A DNA stretch of 64,000 nucleotides, taken from NCBI GenBank assembly GCA_947044405.1, contig CAMRHE010000133.1, positions 3,737,001 through 3,801,000 on the forward strand. Direction: 5' to 3'. Within the stretch, counting starts at the first letter, position 1. Each line of letters begins with the position of its first letter. Under the pieces are notes generated by a model. It searched no databases and was not told the DNA's origin. It saw nothing but the letters and a program-made list of their open reading frames with translations. This document shows, piece after piece, positions 27,241 through 40,670 of the stretch. This DNA comes from Leptodactylus fallax (Eukaryota > Chordata > Amphibia > Anura > Leptodactylidae). A program made the translations under genes and the position numbers.

Positions 27241-28319
27241 CACTGTTATTTGGGAACTATAGTGTACTTTTCTATAACTGTTGTGCGGTATTATTAGCGA
27301 TCAGTATATGGCACTGTATATGGCACTGCCATTAGAGGTTTTTGTTCTGATAATGTTCACAATGTATCTCCTGCCTCATGACCTGGTGACCCCCATAATG
27401 TTACCTCCCCCCCCCCCCCCATAATGATTGGTAAACCCCATCCTCCGCATAATCCAGGTGCTGTATATAAATCAGTCCCCTATACAATACTGGAGCATAA
27501 CAAGGGAAGTTGTCGTATCCGAGCTGAGATCCAAGTGTTCATCTGCCGTATCCCAGGCATTACCCAGCGGCAGAGAATGTGTCCTGTTACCAGATCCCTC
27601 CTCGCATTCTATTCTCTGAATTACCCCCGTAACCGTAGAAACTGCCTGTGAAAAGAGCGAAGAGAGAAGTTGTTTTTCTTGGCAGTATCTGAGAAAACGA
27701 TTAGCGGGCACAAAGGCTTTCGATTAAATATGATGGGGGGGGGGGGGGGATGTAAGAAAAAAAAAAAAAAAGTGCATTTTCACAGGACGACGTAACGGAT
27801 TCCCGGCGAGGATTCTCGTGTCGGCGAGCTGGGTTATTGTCACACATTCCATAAGGACGGGTCCGCGTCTACGTTACAGGAGATCAGTTCTCTTACGTTC
27901 CAATGGGAAATCAAAGCGCGGGGAATGAATGGGAGAGGTAACGTCTGCGTGTAACGGCACCAGGCGAAAACAAGATCCGACTCACACTAAAGTTTGTGCC
28001 CCCCCCCCCCAGCCTCATTAAAGGGGCAACTGTTTCCAGCGGACAGCAATGCATTGTTAGCACCATGGTTAGGCCGCAGACAACCATCTCACCCCTCCTG
28101 GAGCCCGACACAAAAACATTGCCGGCCATTGTGGCGCATGGGGCAAGCTTCCAAAGTCATCTCCTAATCCTCTTGAATTTCTGTCAACTGTCAGCGTTAC
28201 ACAGGCAAAGCACTGAATTAAATGAAGTCCCAGAGCAGCGCTCCGACACATAAAGAAGGCTGAATACATGCAGTAACTCTTCAATGCCCATTGTACACTC
28301 CAGCATAGTTGGTGATAAT
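27241..28319. other. Unique DNA with poly-C/poly-G tracts; candidate conserved block
   Basis: Homopolymers lie at about 27410-27421 (C), 27735-27749 (G), 27757-27771 (A) and 28001-28010 (C). Between them (27425-27960 and 28060-28260) the sequence is CpG-containing and non-repetitive. Short frames exist on both strands but none has a domain. No splice-consistent exon could be supported. Confidence 0.3.
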
Positions 28320-30345
28320 CTATATCCTTCCCTATAGATGCTTAGTGTTCATCCTGAGCTTTCTGATTCATGAATATAATCTGAGATTGGCAGCAGAGAC
28401 TGACACATACACAGTGCAATGCAAACTAGAAATAAGAACGCAAATTTATATGTCATTCACTAGAACACTTTCCTATCTATGAAGGTCCTTTTCATCCTTA
28501 GCTTCCTGGTGCATGAATATAATCCAAGGTGGGCAGTAGAGACTGACACATACATAGTGCAATGCAAACTAGAAACAAGAACGCAAATGTATATGTCATT
28601 CACTACAGAACTTTCCTGTCTACGAAAGTCCTGTTCATCCTGGGCTTCCGCGTGCATGAATACAATCCAAGATGGGCAGTAGAGACTGACACATACACAG
28701 TGCAATGCAAACTAGAAATAAGTATGCAAAGTTATATGTCATTCACTGCAACACTTTCTTATCTATCAAAGTCCTGTTCATCCTGGCCTCTTGGTTCATG
28801 AATATAATCCAAGGTGGGCAGTAGAGACTGACACATACACAGTGCACTATAAATCATAAATAAGAATTTAGATTTATATGTAATCCTTTAAGCACTATAC
28901 AGGCTGCCATAGGTGGTGTTGTCTGTAATGTAATGTGTATGCACTTCAGCACTTCCCTATCTATGAAAGACCTGTTCATCCTGGGCTTCTTTATTCATGA
29001 ATATGATCCAAGACAGGTAATAGAGACTGACACATACACAGTGCAATGTAAACTAGAAATAAGAATGTAGATATTATTCATATTCATGAAACACCCATAG
29101 GTGGAATTATCTCTAAAGTGTCCCCCACAATTCATTGCAATGCAGCACTTCACTGTCTATGAAAGTCCAGTTCATCCTGAGCTACTTGCTTCATGAATAC
29201 AACCAAAGAACAGCAGTAGAGACTGACACATACACAGTGCAATGCAAATGGCTGTCAAAGATTTCAGCGTTACTGGTGAAACTATTTTTTCTGTCCACGA
29301 TTTCTTGAACTGCAGCACTCCCTTATTCTACAGCTCTGTTTAGCCTGAACCTTCTGATTATAATCCAAGCACAGCAGTAGAGACTGACCCAGAGTGCAAA
29401 AAGGTGTACAATCTACATAGCAGTGCACATTTATATGGCATTCAACCCCTATCCTTCCCTAATTTCATCTATGAAGGTCCTATGAGCTTCTTGATAGAAG
29501 AATATAATCCAAGCACAGCAGTAGAGACTGACCCATAATGCAAAAGGTGTACAATCTACATAGAGGTGCAGATTTATATGGCAGTCATCCCTTTTTCTCC
29601 CACAATTTCTTCTATGAAGGTCCCCTGAGCCTCCTGATTCATGAAATAAGATTAGGGGTATAACTAGTTATAACAAGGCAGATTTAGATGCCATTCAAAG
29701 CTTGTGTGGTAAGCATTATTCATGATAATCATGTTTTCTGTGTCTTATAAAGAAGTTATGGCTATTTTCATCCTGTGCCTCCTGATTCATGAATATAATG
29801 AAAGAACTGCAGTAGAGACTGACACATACACAGCACACTTTCAGCAGAGATATAACCAGTAATAACAATGCAGATTTAGATGCTATTCAAGACATGGGTG
29901 TCACTATAATGGCTAATATTAGTGTTTGCAAAGGTTCTAGGAGCTTCCTGATTCATGAATATAATCCATGAACAGCAGTAGAGACTGAGACATACACTGC
30001 AAAATTATCAGAATTATCCCCAGCCATAACAATCCAGATCTAGAAGCCATTATAGACATGAGTGACACTTTAATGGCTAACACTATTGGTTGTGAAGGCC
30101 CCATGAATATAATCCAAGAATTGCAGTAGACACTGACATATACACAGTACAATATAAGCAGGGGTATGACCCATCACAACAATCCAGATTTAGAAGGCAT
30201 TCAGAAAATGGGTAGCTCAGTAATGGTTAGCATTGATGCTTGTAAAGGTCCTATGAGCTTCTTGATTCATGAACATAATCCAAGAACTGCAGTGGAAACT
30301 GACACATACCCAGTGGAATATGAGCAGAGGTACAGTATAACCAGT
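28320..30345. repeat. ~142-bp satellite-like tandem array (~12 copies, decaying)
   Basis: GAGACTGACACATACACAGTG and a CTTCCTGATTCATGAATATAATCCAAG-like segment recur together. The first four copies are 142-143 bp apart (anchors about 28401, 28544, 28687, 28829). Later spacings run from 142 to 291 bp as copies diverge and take indels. Frames here are repeat translations. Confidence 0.9.
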
Positions 30346-30464
30346 CATAACAATCTAGATTCCATTCGAGACATGGGTGGCACTGAAATGGGAAATAGTT
30401 GTGGTTTTTGGCCCTTGGGAACCCTCTTATCTATATGTGCACACATACATGTAGAGTATATGCT

Positions 30465-30877
30465 AGTATGTAATAATAATAATAAATTATAATTCAATAT
30501 ATAATCATAGAAATATAATAATAAAAAATAAATAAAATAATAATGTGGTGATATAATAATATGTAATATATATAATAATAAAAATATAATACTAAAAATA
30601 AATAAAATATAATAATAATAAAATATAATAATAAAAATATATAATAAAAGTACAATAAATAAAATTTTATTTAAAATAATAATAAACTATTAAAATGTAA
30701 CATAATATAAATGAATTATAATAATTATATTTTGACATTCAATATATCATTAAATATAATAAAATAAAATAATGTGATATAATAATAATGTGTAATATAT
30801 AATCATAAAATATAATAAAAATTAAATAAAATATAATGATACTAATAATGTAATATAATAATAATATGAATAATGTA

Positions 30878-30921
<44 letters not shown>

Positions 30922-30965
30922 TATATATATAATAAATATAAATATATATATATATAAATGATAAT
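30465..30965. repeat. AT-rich (AAT)n/(AT)n tract
   Basis: About 500 bp almost wholly of A and T: interrupted ATAATAATAAA units, a clean (AAT)n run at about 30882-30920, then (AT)n. No coding capacity. Confidence 0.95.
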
Positions 30966-32525
30966 ATACATTATAACCTTAGGTCACCTCTCTATTACTT
31001 AGGGTTCTAGTTTATGGGCCATGCATTGTGTCAGGGAGTAGGAGGAGGAGGGGGCCTCTGGGTATGATGTGCCAATGTCCCATCGGGCACACCTAATGAA
31101 TCCAGTGCTCTGCATGCAGATTTGCGCCTAGCCAGGCGGCACAGGGGGAAAGAACAGGACAAGAAGTCATGAGTTCACTAAATCTCCATGCCCTGTGTGA
31201 ATGAACAATCCTGATGTGTAATATGGCCAGCGACAGCGATCAGTCACCCACCAGACCGAGGAAACTTTCCTATCACACCGGGCTCGGCTGGCAGAGCTGA
31301 CTTTGCAATGAAAATGCATTTTCTGCTGGACAGTGAATGCTCCAGGCACAATAAAACCCAGCGCTCACCACAGACATCATTACCAGTACAGGCATTGTAA
31401 TGGGATTTAACCCCTACGGCGCCGCTGCCTATTGTAAAACCTCACGTTCCAGCACACCGATGGGATTCCCACGGTTCGCCGGGATTTGCAGCCGTCATCT
31501 GTCATGTAACGCAACCATGTGTGTTCTATAGGCAGCCATGTGGGTCTACTGTAAAACATGGGCATGCTATACCAGGCTGACATTACATCATACAGCGGTG
31601 CCAGGCACCTATGCCACACCGTCTATAGCTCTTGCATTGCACTGATAGTATATACAATGTATAACCATTACGGACACTACTAGGATACACTATATATATC
31701 TAGATAGATAGATAGATGGATCGCACTGGGACTAGGCATGGGTAAGCACCTGCCCATCCAGATGTAGCAGAGCTAAATGAGTAATTTATATGATAACGCA
31801 GCGGTCCTATAGAAAGCTACACCATGCCATATGACAAACCCGGCTCTGCTAGGCTGACACACATGATCCCATTGAACTTGATAGGTATTAGCTACAGATC
31901 TGACCCCCCTCTACTCCCTGTCCTCACTTCACATAGCCACAAACTTTCAGGCAAGAGCAAAGGTAGCAGCAACTTCTACTCCGAACACTCAGCAAGAAAA
32001 CACAATAGACAAAGAATAAGGGACAATGACAATGGCACTAACCCTTGCAGCAGGCGGTGCAGGATGTACAGATGTGCTGCGGGCTCCTGAATCATATCCA
32101 TTTGGAATAGGAAAGACAGGGATTAGAGTAGTAGCATGCTGCCTCCCCGCTCCGCTCACACACATCCAGCCCTGTGTTGTGGCTGCCTATGGACTGGGAA
32201 CCTGATCCTATCTATCCCTGCCTCTCTGCTAGGAGAGAATTCCCAGCCCACTAATCACAGCGCAGCCTACTGGGGAACCCCTGCCTGCCTGCCTGCCTGC
32301 CTGCTTGGGTTTTGTCTTGTGCTCTGTTCCTCCCTCTCACTCTGCTCAGCTCCTCTGACACTTGCACCACCTTGCACTTTTATTTATTTTTTGACTGGGA
32401 GCTTCAAAGATGGCAGCAGGGGTGGGGGGCACAGGTAGTGGCAGACAGAGAATTACTGTGGTGCTTGTCCTGTGCGAGTATAAAAATACATAATATAATA
32501 TACTGCAGGCAGGATGGTTATTTTT
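30966..32525. other. More complex unique block between two AT-rich tracts
   Basis: About 1.5 kb of balanced composition, including a small GATA run (31700-31722), a (CCTG)n run (about 32280-32304) and a GC-richer stretch around 32130-32440. No protein domain was recognised. A possible 5' exon-like configuration at about 32410-32432 is discussed in the findings and is not supported enough to annotate. Confidence 0.35.
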
Positions 32526-32529
32526 GTTA

Positions 32530-33440
32530 GTTATTACTGTTATTTTATATGATTTACCTTTTTTTGTATTATTTATTTTTTACAATATTGGTATTTTATA
32601 TTATTTACCTTTGTATATTATTTTATTTTTGTGATTTTATATTATTTTTTACCTTTTTATATAATTGTTATTTTATATTACTGACCTTTTTATTTTATGT
32701 ATATTATATATTATTGTTATTTATCTTTTTTATAATTTTTTTATATTATTGTTATTTTATATTATTTTTTATAATATTTATTTTTTAGATTATTTTATAT
32801 AATTTACATTTTTATAATTATATTATTTTATATTTATCTTTTTTTATAATTTTTAATATTATTGTTATTTTATATTTTTATAATATTTTTTAGATTATTT
32901 TATAAGATTTACATTTTTAGAATTTTTATATTATTTTATATTATTTATCTTTTTATAGTATATATTTTTTAGATTATTGTTATTTTATATTATTTATCTT
33001 TTTATAGTATTTATTTTTTAGATTATTTTATATGATTTACATTTTTAGAATTTTTTATATTATTGTTATATTATTTATCTTTTTATAGTATTTATTTTTT
33101 AGATTATTATTTTATATTATTTATCTTTTTTATATTTATGTTTTTTATTCTTGTCATTTTATGTTACTTCTTTTTTATAGTATTTATTTTTTAGATTATT
33201 GTTATTTTATACTATTTACCATTTTTGTGTTTATTTTTTATATTTTTATTTTTTCTACCTTTTTTGTAATATTTATTTTTAGATTATTGCTACTTTATAT
33301 TATTTACCTTTTCTTTATTATTTATATTATTGTTTTTTATATCATTTAACTTTTTATATTCTTAATTTTTTATATATTTTTGTTTTATACTTTTTTTTAT
33401 TATTTATACTATTATTGTTATTTTATATTATTACCATTTC
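32530..33440. repeat. Degenerate T/A-rich tandem tract
   Basis: Irregular repeats of TTATTGTTATTTTATATTAT and TTTATCTTTTTATAGTATTT. Plus-strand translations are Phe/Tyr/Ile/Leu-rich and look like membrane proteins only because of base composition. Confidence 0.9.
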
Positions 33441-33619
33441 CCGTCACAGCCATTTTTCAATTTTGCATTTTGTTTTTACTCCCCACCTTCCAATAGCTAT
33501 AACTTTAATTTTTTTTTTTTTTTTACATGGAGGTTTATGAGGGCTTATTTTTTGCAGGACAAATAGTACTTCATACTGGTACCATTTAAATGGGTGTTCA
33601 AAGTTGTTTTTTTTAACCT

Positions 33620-33730
33620 CCTAGCATAGTTTTATATAATAAACACTATATACTCACCTCTCTCTTTGGCCAGGAATCCAGCAGGGTCTCCATTTGGGTC
33701 CCCAATCAGTGTCTGATCGGTGATGCTCCT
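33620..33730. repeat. Dispersed repeat (pairs with 55870-55990)
   Basis: AATAAACACTATATACTCACCTCTC followed by CCAGGAATCCAG and GGTCTCCATT-GGTC is matched in order near 55915-55985 (AACAAACACTGTATACTCACC, AGATCCAGGT, GGTCTCCATTCAGGTC). These are diverged copies of one dispersed family; its full length is unknown. Confidence 0.65.
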
Positions 33731-33844
33731 ATTGCCACATGTAATAATAATGTCAGATCTGGGAGCCTTCAATAGGTCACCCAGTCTCCAGACATCATAA
33801 GTTACATGTTACCTTTTGTATAGTGTTTTACTGATAAAGAGGAT

Positions 33845-34085
33845 TTTTCAGGATTATAGATTGATGACCTATCCTATGTGATCGCTGGGGGTCTGACACT
33901 CGGGACCCTCACTGATCAGCTGGTTGAAAGGACCACAGCATTTAGGTGAGTGCTGTGGTCTCTTCTCCGAATACCAAGCACAGCGCTGTACATATCATAG
34001 TGGTTGTGCTTGGTATTACAGCTCAGCACCATTCACTTGAATGAGACTAAGCTGCTGCTTACCATTGGCTAGAAAGAAAACCCTT
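33845..34085. repeat. MITE-like segment with CTGATCAGCTGGTTG core
   Basis: Contains TTTTTCAGGATTATAG, GATGACCTATCCTA and CACTGATCAGCTGGTTG, a motif set shared with 15657-16000 and 40920-41060. It is part of a widespread short-repeat family in this genome. The borders are uncertain. Confidence 0.55.
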
Positions 34086-34258
34086 GCAGAACTGGTAACT
34101 GTCAGTCTATTATTAGGCTAAGTGGTCATAAAAATTGCAGGATACAGTCCTTTTATATAGATAGTGACATGGAAAATATTTGTTTTTACTCATTTAAAAA
34201 AAATTGAATGCAAAAACTGTGTTTTAAAAAATAGGTCATTTCCTGGTGAAACTTTCCC

Positions 34259-34575
34259 TTGAAAGCGTTTTCCAGGACTTTTATTTATTGGTAAATATAT
34301 TCTTAGGATAGGATATCACTGTCGGTTCGTGGGGGTTCGACTCCTGGCACTCCCAGTGACAAACTGATTGAATGCACAGCGCCGTCCAAAGTGTAGTGGC
34401 CTGTAATAGAACTGCAGCTGTCTCCCATTAAAGTGAATTGGTTATGGCTGCAGTACCATTCCAAACCAGCGCCTAGTGGAAGGAACTTTTCTTTTTTCGG
34501 CGCTTCTGCTGCCCATTTAATCGACTGATCCTAAGGATAGATCATCAAAAAAAAAGTCCTGGAAAATCCCTTTGA
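34259..34575. mobile_element. MITE with inverted ends (T2-like, degraded TTAA)
   Basis: Left TTGAAAGCGTTTTCCAGGAC and right GTCCTGGAAAATCCCTTTGAA are inverted. GGTAAATATATTCTTAGGAT near 34291 and ATCCTAAGGATAGATCATC near 34528 pair next. The border is TTGAA/TTCAA rather than TTAA, so it is probably an old copy. No coding capacity. Confidence 0.75.
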
Positions 34576-34805
34576 ATTAAAGCTTTACCTCTTTTTAACA
34601 ATGATGTCATGATCTGTACAGTTTTGCACCGTTATAACATATATTAAAATTATCTATCATCAACATTTTTACAGTTTTATTTGGTTTGTGAAAGTTGGAA
34701 ACCATCAGCAAGTGGGTGCATACAGATTCTATCATAACTTTGTCAACATTTATCCTTCTATGCACAAATATAAACTTTATAAAATGGGATGTAGGCATGA
34801 TTGGC

Positions 34806-35156
34806 TTAGGCCCTGTTCACATGTGCGTTTGGGTTTCCGTTCAGGGAGTCCGCTTGGGGACCCCCCCGAACAGAAACCTATAAGCATAAAAAAGCAGTTT
34901 ACCTGGGAAACCCGCGGACCCCATAGACTATAATGGGGTCTGTGTGGTTTCCGCTCGGTTTCCATACGAAACACGCGGGTAGGAAAGTGCTGCTTGCGGA
35001 AACCAAGTGGAAACCACACGGACCCTATTATAGTCTATGGGGTCCGTGGGTTTCCCAGGTAAACCTCTTTTTTATGCATATAGGTTTTCATTCGGGGGGG
35101 TCACCAAGCGGACTCCCCGAACGGAAATCCGAATGCAGATGTGAACTGGGCCTTAA
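34806..35156. mobile_element. Palindromic MITE with TTA borders (Harbinger-like)
   Basis: Left TTAGGCCCTGTTCACATGTG and right GATGTGAACTGGGCCTTA. TTA is in direct orientation on both sides, as for PIF/Harbinger elements with 3-bp TWA targets. Both arms pair for over 130 bp around a centre near 34980: CCCATAGACTATAATGGGGT mirrors ACCCTATTATAGTCTATGGG. Frames on both strands reflect this symmetry. The superfamily assignment is by termini only. Confidence 0.8.
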
Positions 35157-35513
35157 TCATACATTGACAGAGGGGTAACCCAAAGGGATTTTCGGTGACC
35201 ATGGTATCGAGGCTATCATCCTATGCTATCACCCCTTCCCCGTCCGATCAGCTCGAATACGGTCCACTTCCTTTTCTTAGGGGGTGACATCATGTGTATT
35301 GGTCACATACCCATGCAACAGTTCAGGCCCATTCAAAGGTATGGGGCTAAGCTGCAATACCAAACACAACCACTATACAATGTATGGCGCTGTACTTGAT
35401 CATCAGTTTTCCACTGCGGATTTTATCTGCAATGTGTGGATGGGATTAACCGGAATCATTTTGCATGAATGGCAAAATGCTGCATTTTCGCAACGTGGAG
35501 CTCCAGCCTTAGG
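35157..35513. other. Unassigned DNA
   Basis: About 350 bp between two MITEs, with no recognised gene. It includes short MITE-like motifs such as CAATGTGTGGATGGGATT, also present at 14754-14773, so part is repeat-derived. Confidence 0.4.
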
Positions 35514-35717
35514 TTAAGGCTTCACATTACGGAAACACAGCTTTTTTGTTGCAGATTTTGCTGCAGTTTTTTGAGCCAAAGCCAGGAGTGGATTGAGCAG
35601 AAGGTAGAAGTGTAAGAACTCCCTATATATTTCACATTCCCTTTGTAGCCATTCTTGGCTTTGGCTCAAAAAACTGCAGCAAAATCTGCAACAAAAAAAG
35701 TGGGGCCTCAGCCTTAA
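35514..35717. mobile_element. Short palindromic MITE, ~204 bp
   Basis: TTAAGGCTTCACATTACGG at the left and GTGGGGCCTCAGCCTTAA at the right. The arms pair closely: TTTTTTGTTGCAGATTTTGC and GAGCCAAAGCCAGGA on the left mirror TGGCTTTGGCTC and GCAAAATCTGCAACAAAAAA on the right. TTAA/TTA borders. It looks like a common frog MITE, recognised by its pattern. No coding capacity. Confidence 0.85.
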
Positions 35718-38379
35718 AACTTCTGAGCCTCAAGGTAAAATCTGCCATTTACAATATGGTTGTATAAGAATTAAACAGCAAAAGTCAAAGAGAGAGAGTC
35801 AAGAAGTTGAGATGAGATTTGAAGGGGTGACATCACTTTAGGTAAGTTGCCTGTGGTGATGTCATCGGGGCATATTGGTTGTCATGGTGACCAAACACAG
35901 TAAGAAGAAAGGCAATGGTAGCAGATGGTGTCCATTATTTGTAAAACATCCCTTACTATGTATATGGCCAGCCCACAATAAGTATGTGCGTTCCCCTTTA
36001 AATCCTCTTATTTCTATAGCCACAAAGAATTTTCTGCTACATCAACACGAAGCTGCCTGCGATCCCAGAGGTCACCCTCCGTCACACATTTGTCTGCCTG
36101 TACTTACTTGTGTGTGTGACTCACTCTTATATAACTTCGCTTTAGAAGAAACGCACTGAAGTGATGGAGATGACCTCTGCTCTGATGTACGTGTAGTGCA
36201 CCACCCCTGTCTGCAGGTGGAGGCAGAGATATAGTTCTCAGCTGTCCCGAATTTGCTGGGACTGTCAAAAATTTGTGATTTACAAAAACCCCCACCCACA
36301 AGTGGGTGGATCCATTGTTCTCACACACAAGATATATCCCACCTGTATACCAATTCTGTGGGATATCCATACACCTTATTCAACACACACACGTATTTGA
36401 CCCTAGTTGCAATGATAAAAGGGAACTCCGCTTCCACACTCCCTTCCAGCTCACCTCTCAAACTAGGCTACACAGGAGTGAAGCACCCTTGTACAATCAT
36501 ATAACCACACAATGGCGCCACCACTTGCAACTTTACGGTAGGCCAGGCATCGGTATACCCACCTAACACGGACACAGCACACATAAGGCGTAACCGGGCT
36601 AGCGAGATTTACTCTCTTTGGAATTGTCGGGATGTTTAGAGCCAAAGGACAATCTTATTAAATGTTAGATTTAATATACACAAAAAGGGTACAGTGCTTA
36701 TCACAAAAAGATGGAAAAACAAAAGACAGATACCTACTAACAATGTGAAATAAAAGGGGAATCAAAGTACAGACCTGACTTTAAGTCTGGGATAGAATTC
36801 ACTCTAGGCTCCAAGAGATGTAACCAAAAAGGTGCTCATGGCTTTTTATGAACCCTCAGCTCTTCTCACTTCCTGTTCACACTACCACAGATCCATCATA
36901 AATTCATTAAAAAGCCCATTGATTTCAGTAGGATTTGATCTGTTGTCCGTTTTCACCAAATCCGTCACATGTCCGTTATTTTAGCGGACACAATAACGCG
37001 GGGTGCTGGTCTTTTGTGTCCATTAAAAATGACAGACATATGACGGACGTTAAGAGTCCATTATTTTTTTATCATTAATGTATACGGCTAACAGACAGTA
37101 GTGGACGGTCGTCCGTTTTACCGTCCGTTATTACTATCTGTTTTTTTTTTCTGCACATGCTCAGAAAGCAGAGCAAATCTAAAAAAAGCGGACATTATAA
37201 AAACAGACAGTAACGGACACTGATGTCCCCTAACCTCCCACCCACATTTAGAGCTTTTGATCAGCAAGCTCCCACATGGTCCAGTGTTGCAATGTCTGCT
37301 ACGGTCAGAACACCTAACTTGCTAATTAGATAACCACAATTGAATTAGAACCTGGGACTGAGGTGCGGATTTGAAATTGCCATACAAATTACACAGGAGC
37401 TGCGCTAACACATTGAAGCGAACTCCCCTACGACCATGAACACACCACTTAATACATAACTAGGCCCAAAATTTGTATAGTATAGTATGTATGTATATAT
37501 TTCCTCACAGTACTATTAACACTCGCACTGGTGGGTACTGGTATTTTTCCAGTAGACCTTAGCATTTTACAGGTTGCCTACCCTTGACCTTGACCCACCA
37601 CATGGTCATGGCCGAATAGAAGTTGTGACCCCGACCACCAAGGGACTTCAGTTGTATACAGCTTGCTCTTTATCCCATAGTGAATTATCTCATACTAGCT
37701 CTTTCTTAAAGGGGCCTGGGCCATGCACATTAAAGGGAAAAATCCCTTTAAGTTTATGCTAAAGTCAAAGCTTTCTATTGTAATTTGCAGGCATGAAGAG
37801 GCATGTGTGATATGTGACTTGTCCACATCCTTCCTCCATTGTAGATCCATTGTGCAAATGGTCTCTGACTTTTCATCGCTGCGTTCAATGTCAGGTGACC
37901 TGTTAACCCTTCCTTGCCTGAAGGACTGTATTGTGCATTAACTTTAAAGTGGCTCTTGAAGTGTGTACATCTGTGGGTGAGGTCAACCCCCGCCATTGCT
38001 TTCATCTAGCAATGCACCCAAGGCAAATCTACAATCCGCAGAGAATTATTATCCACTGACTTGACTACTGGGAATTCTACGAAATGTTGTGTTTAGAGCT
38101 GACTCGCGTTGTATGTTATACCTTACACCTATAAAATACAAGGAACAGTTCTGACTATTCCTCAGGCCTCATGGTACACTTGGTATTACCAATCCGCACT
38201 AGTCCTATGGGGTATAAAGGAGTAAATACCTGCTAGTGCGACCCTATAAAGGTTTCCGTACATCCATGTCATGTGTTATTGTTGCACCAGATGATGTGCA
38301 AAGTCAATGGGAACATGAAAATTGGATCGGGTATAACATTATTTCATGCCTATGCTATAGTCACCTTGATGGGAAGTCA
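35718..38379. other. Unassigned DNA with MITE fragments
   Basis: About 2.7 kb with no recognised gene. At about 36870-37240 several GTCCGTTATT/AATAACGGAC-type motifs occur in both orientations. They include an inverted pair at 37086-37143 (ACAGACAGTAGTGGACGGT against ACCGTCCGTTATTACTATCTGT), so that part is foldback repeat DNA. Confidence 0.4.
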
Positions 38380-39560
38380 TACTTGCACTCATAACTGTAC
38401 CCATACAGGACTCATATAGAGTTTATACTGTACCCATATGAAGTTATACTGAACTCATACTGTATGCATGTGGAGGTCATACTGAATTTACACTCATACT
38501 CGAATCGTATGGAGCTTATAGTGTACCCATATGGGACTCATACAATATTTACACTGTACCCATATGAAAGTTATACTGAGCTCATACTGTACCCATATGG
38601 GACTCATACAGAGTTTATACTGTACCAATAGGAAAGTTATTCTGAAATCATACTGTACCCATACAGGGCTTATATGCAGTTTACACTGTACCCACACAAA
38701 AGTTATACTGAACTTATACTGTACCCATATGGGACTCATACAGAGCTTATACTGTACCCATATGAAGTTATACTGAACTCATACTGTATACATAAGGAAG
38801 TCATACTGAATTTACACTCATACTAGAATCATATGGAACTTATATGGAGCTTATAGTGTACCCATATGGGACTCATACAATATTTGCTCTGTACCCATAC
38901 TGAGCTCATACTGTACCCATATGGGACTCATACAGAGTTTATACTGTACCCATTCAGGACCCATACAGAGTTTATACTGTACCAATATGAAAGTTATTCT
39001 GAAATCATACTGTACCCATACAGGGCTTATATGCAGTTTATACTGTACCCACACAAAAGTTATACTGAACTTATACTGTACCCATACGAAGTTATACTGA
39101 ACTCATACTGTGTACATAAGGAAGTCATACTGAATTTACACTCATGCTAGAATCATATGGAACTTATATGGAGCTTATAGTGTACCCATATGGGACTCAT
39201 ACAATATTTACTCTGTACCAATATGAAAGCTCATACTGTACCCATACAGGACTCATACAGAGTTTATACTGTTCCCAAAGTTATACTGAACTCATACCGT
39301 ACTGATATGGGTATATGGAAACAATAGTGTGCCCCTATGGGAATTATATATGACTTATGCTGTACATCTATAGGACTGATATGCAATTTATATGGTGCCC
39401 ATACATAAAACATACACAGCTTGCAATGAATAATGTACATATGCTGAACTCATACTCTACACAAATGGACTTATCCAGTACATACTATAACTCATACTAT
39501 ATCTATACTGTACCAATACAAAAGTGATACAGAACTTATACTGTATACCATATGGAGTAT
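38380..39560. repeat. Minisatellite with 324-bp higher-order period
   Basis: Short units built on CTCATACTGTACCCATATGG and CATACAGAGTTTATACTG recur at irregular 16-35 bp spacing. A larger block is repeated: TCATACTGAATTTACACTCAT begins at about 38477, 38801 and 39125, a spacing of 324 bp. The array decays into similar motifs up to about 40030. Confidence 0.92.
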
Positions 39561-39834
39561 CTAAATAATATAGAACTCATACAATACTATGTCTGTATAA
39601 TACATATAGCAAACACATATTATTCCCATATTGGACCCAAAAAGAAACTCCTATATAACAATATGTATATGAGAATTATACAGAATTCATACAGAAGCCT
39701 TACTCTACCCATATGGGGCTCATACAAAATGCATATGACATTTACAGAGCTCATGCTGTATACATACATAATTCATACTGTACCCATAGGGGACTCCTAT
39801 TCAACAATATGGAACTTGTATTAAACTCATTCTG

Positions 39835-39835
<1 letters not shown>

Positions 39836-39877
<42 letters not shown>
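39836..39877. repeat. (AT)n microsatellite
   Basis: About 42 bp of uninterrupted TA dinucleotides. Confidence 0.98.
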
Positions 39878-39880
<3 letters not shown>

Positions 39881-40670
39881 AGCTCATACTATGCGCTGCG
39901 GAATATGATAATGATATATAAGTAAGCAAAATAAAATAATACACCCATACTGTGCCCATATAGTCATATAGAATTTATAATCTACCCATATGGGACTCCT
40001 ATGAAATTAATATAGAACTCATATGAACCTTAAATGTATCTTTACAGAACTGCCAAAGTAATCATATTGGACTTGGAAAAAAATCGGAAAAAATATACAG
40101 TACTGTAGTACAGACTCCGAAAAGACAGCGTTACCCAGAGCTTCAGTGGTGCAGCGTACACGTCCGTACAGGCTGCCATCTGGTGCCATATATATTTCAT
40201 ACCGTTATGTGCATGAGGCCTCAGACTCAGTCTTCCATTTGGCTCGGCAGGAATAGAATATCAAACTTCCAATTTACAGTAATTCTCTGCCATATTTTAC
40301 CCAGTGGGGGAAAAAATTCTACTTAAAAATTCAGCTCTGTACAAATGTGTGATATTTAGGAATCACCTGATGCGCTGAGCGAGGATCCGCTGGAAGCGGT
40401 GAAATATTCAGGAGGTAGCTCCTCCGCAATAGTAGGAACCTACTGAACATGTGTTTACCTTGACTTACAGAAAGTCCACGCTATGGCCTTCCTATTAGAG
40501 AGGATCCGGTTGGTAATGAGACAGGTTTGGTACAAATTTTTTGAAAATCTCGGGTTCGGCTGGACATGAGATCTTTGGGGTTTGCCAGTCACGAGTAACT
40601 TCACTTCAGGCTTGGTAAACGAAAGGCGGGCGAATTGCACAAATATTGGGAAACAAATCTCGCAAAACCT

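Noticed and set aside
32549..33349. Hydrophobic Phe/Tyr/Ile-rich frames resembling membrane proteins
   Set aside because: They are a product of a T/A-rich degenerate tandem tract.
34334..34344. GGTTCGACTCC, a perfect match to a Pol III B box (tRNA or SINE)
   Set aside because: No A box at the right distance and no tRNA fold. It lies inside a MITE whose relatives have similar text without the match.
34688..35178. Overlapping frames on both strands of similar sequence
   Set aside because: They are the two arms of a palindromic MITE.
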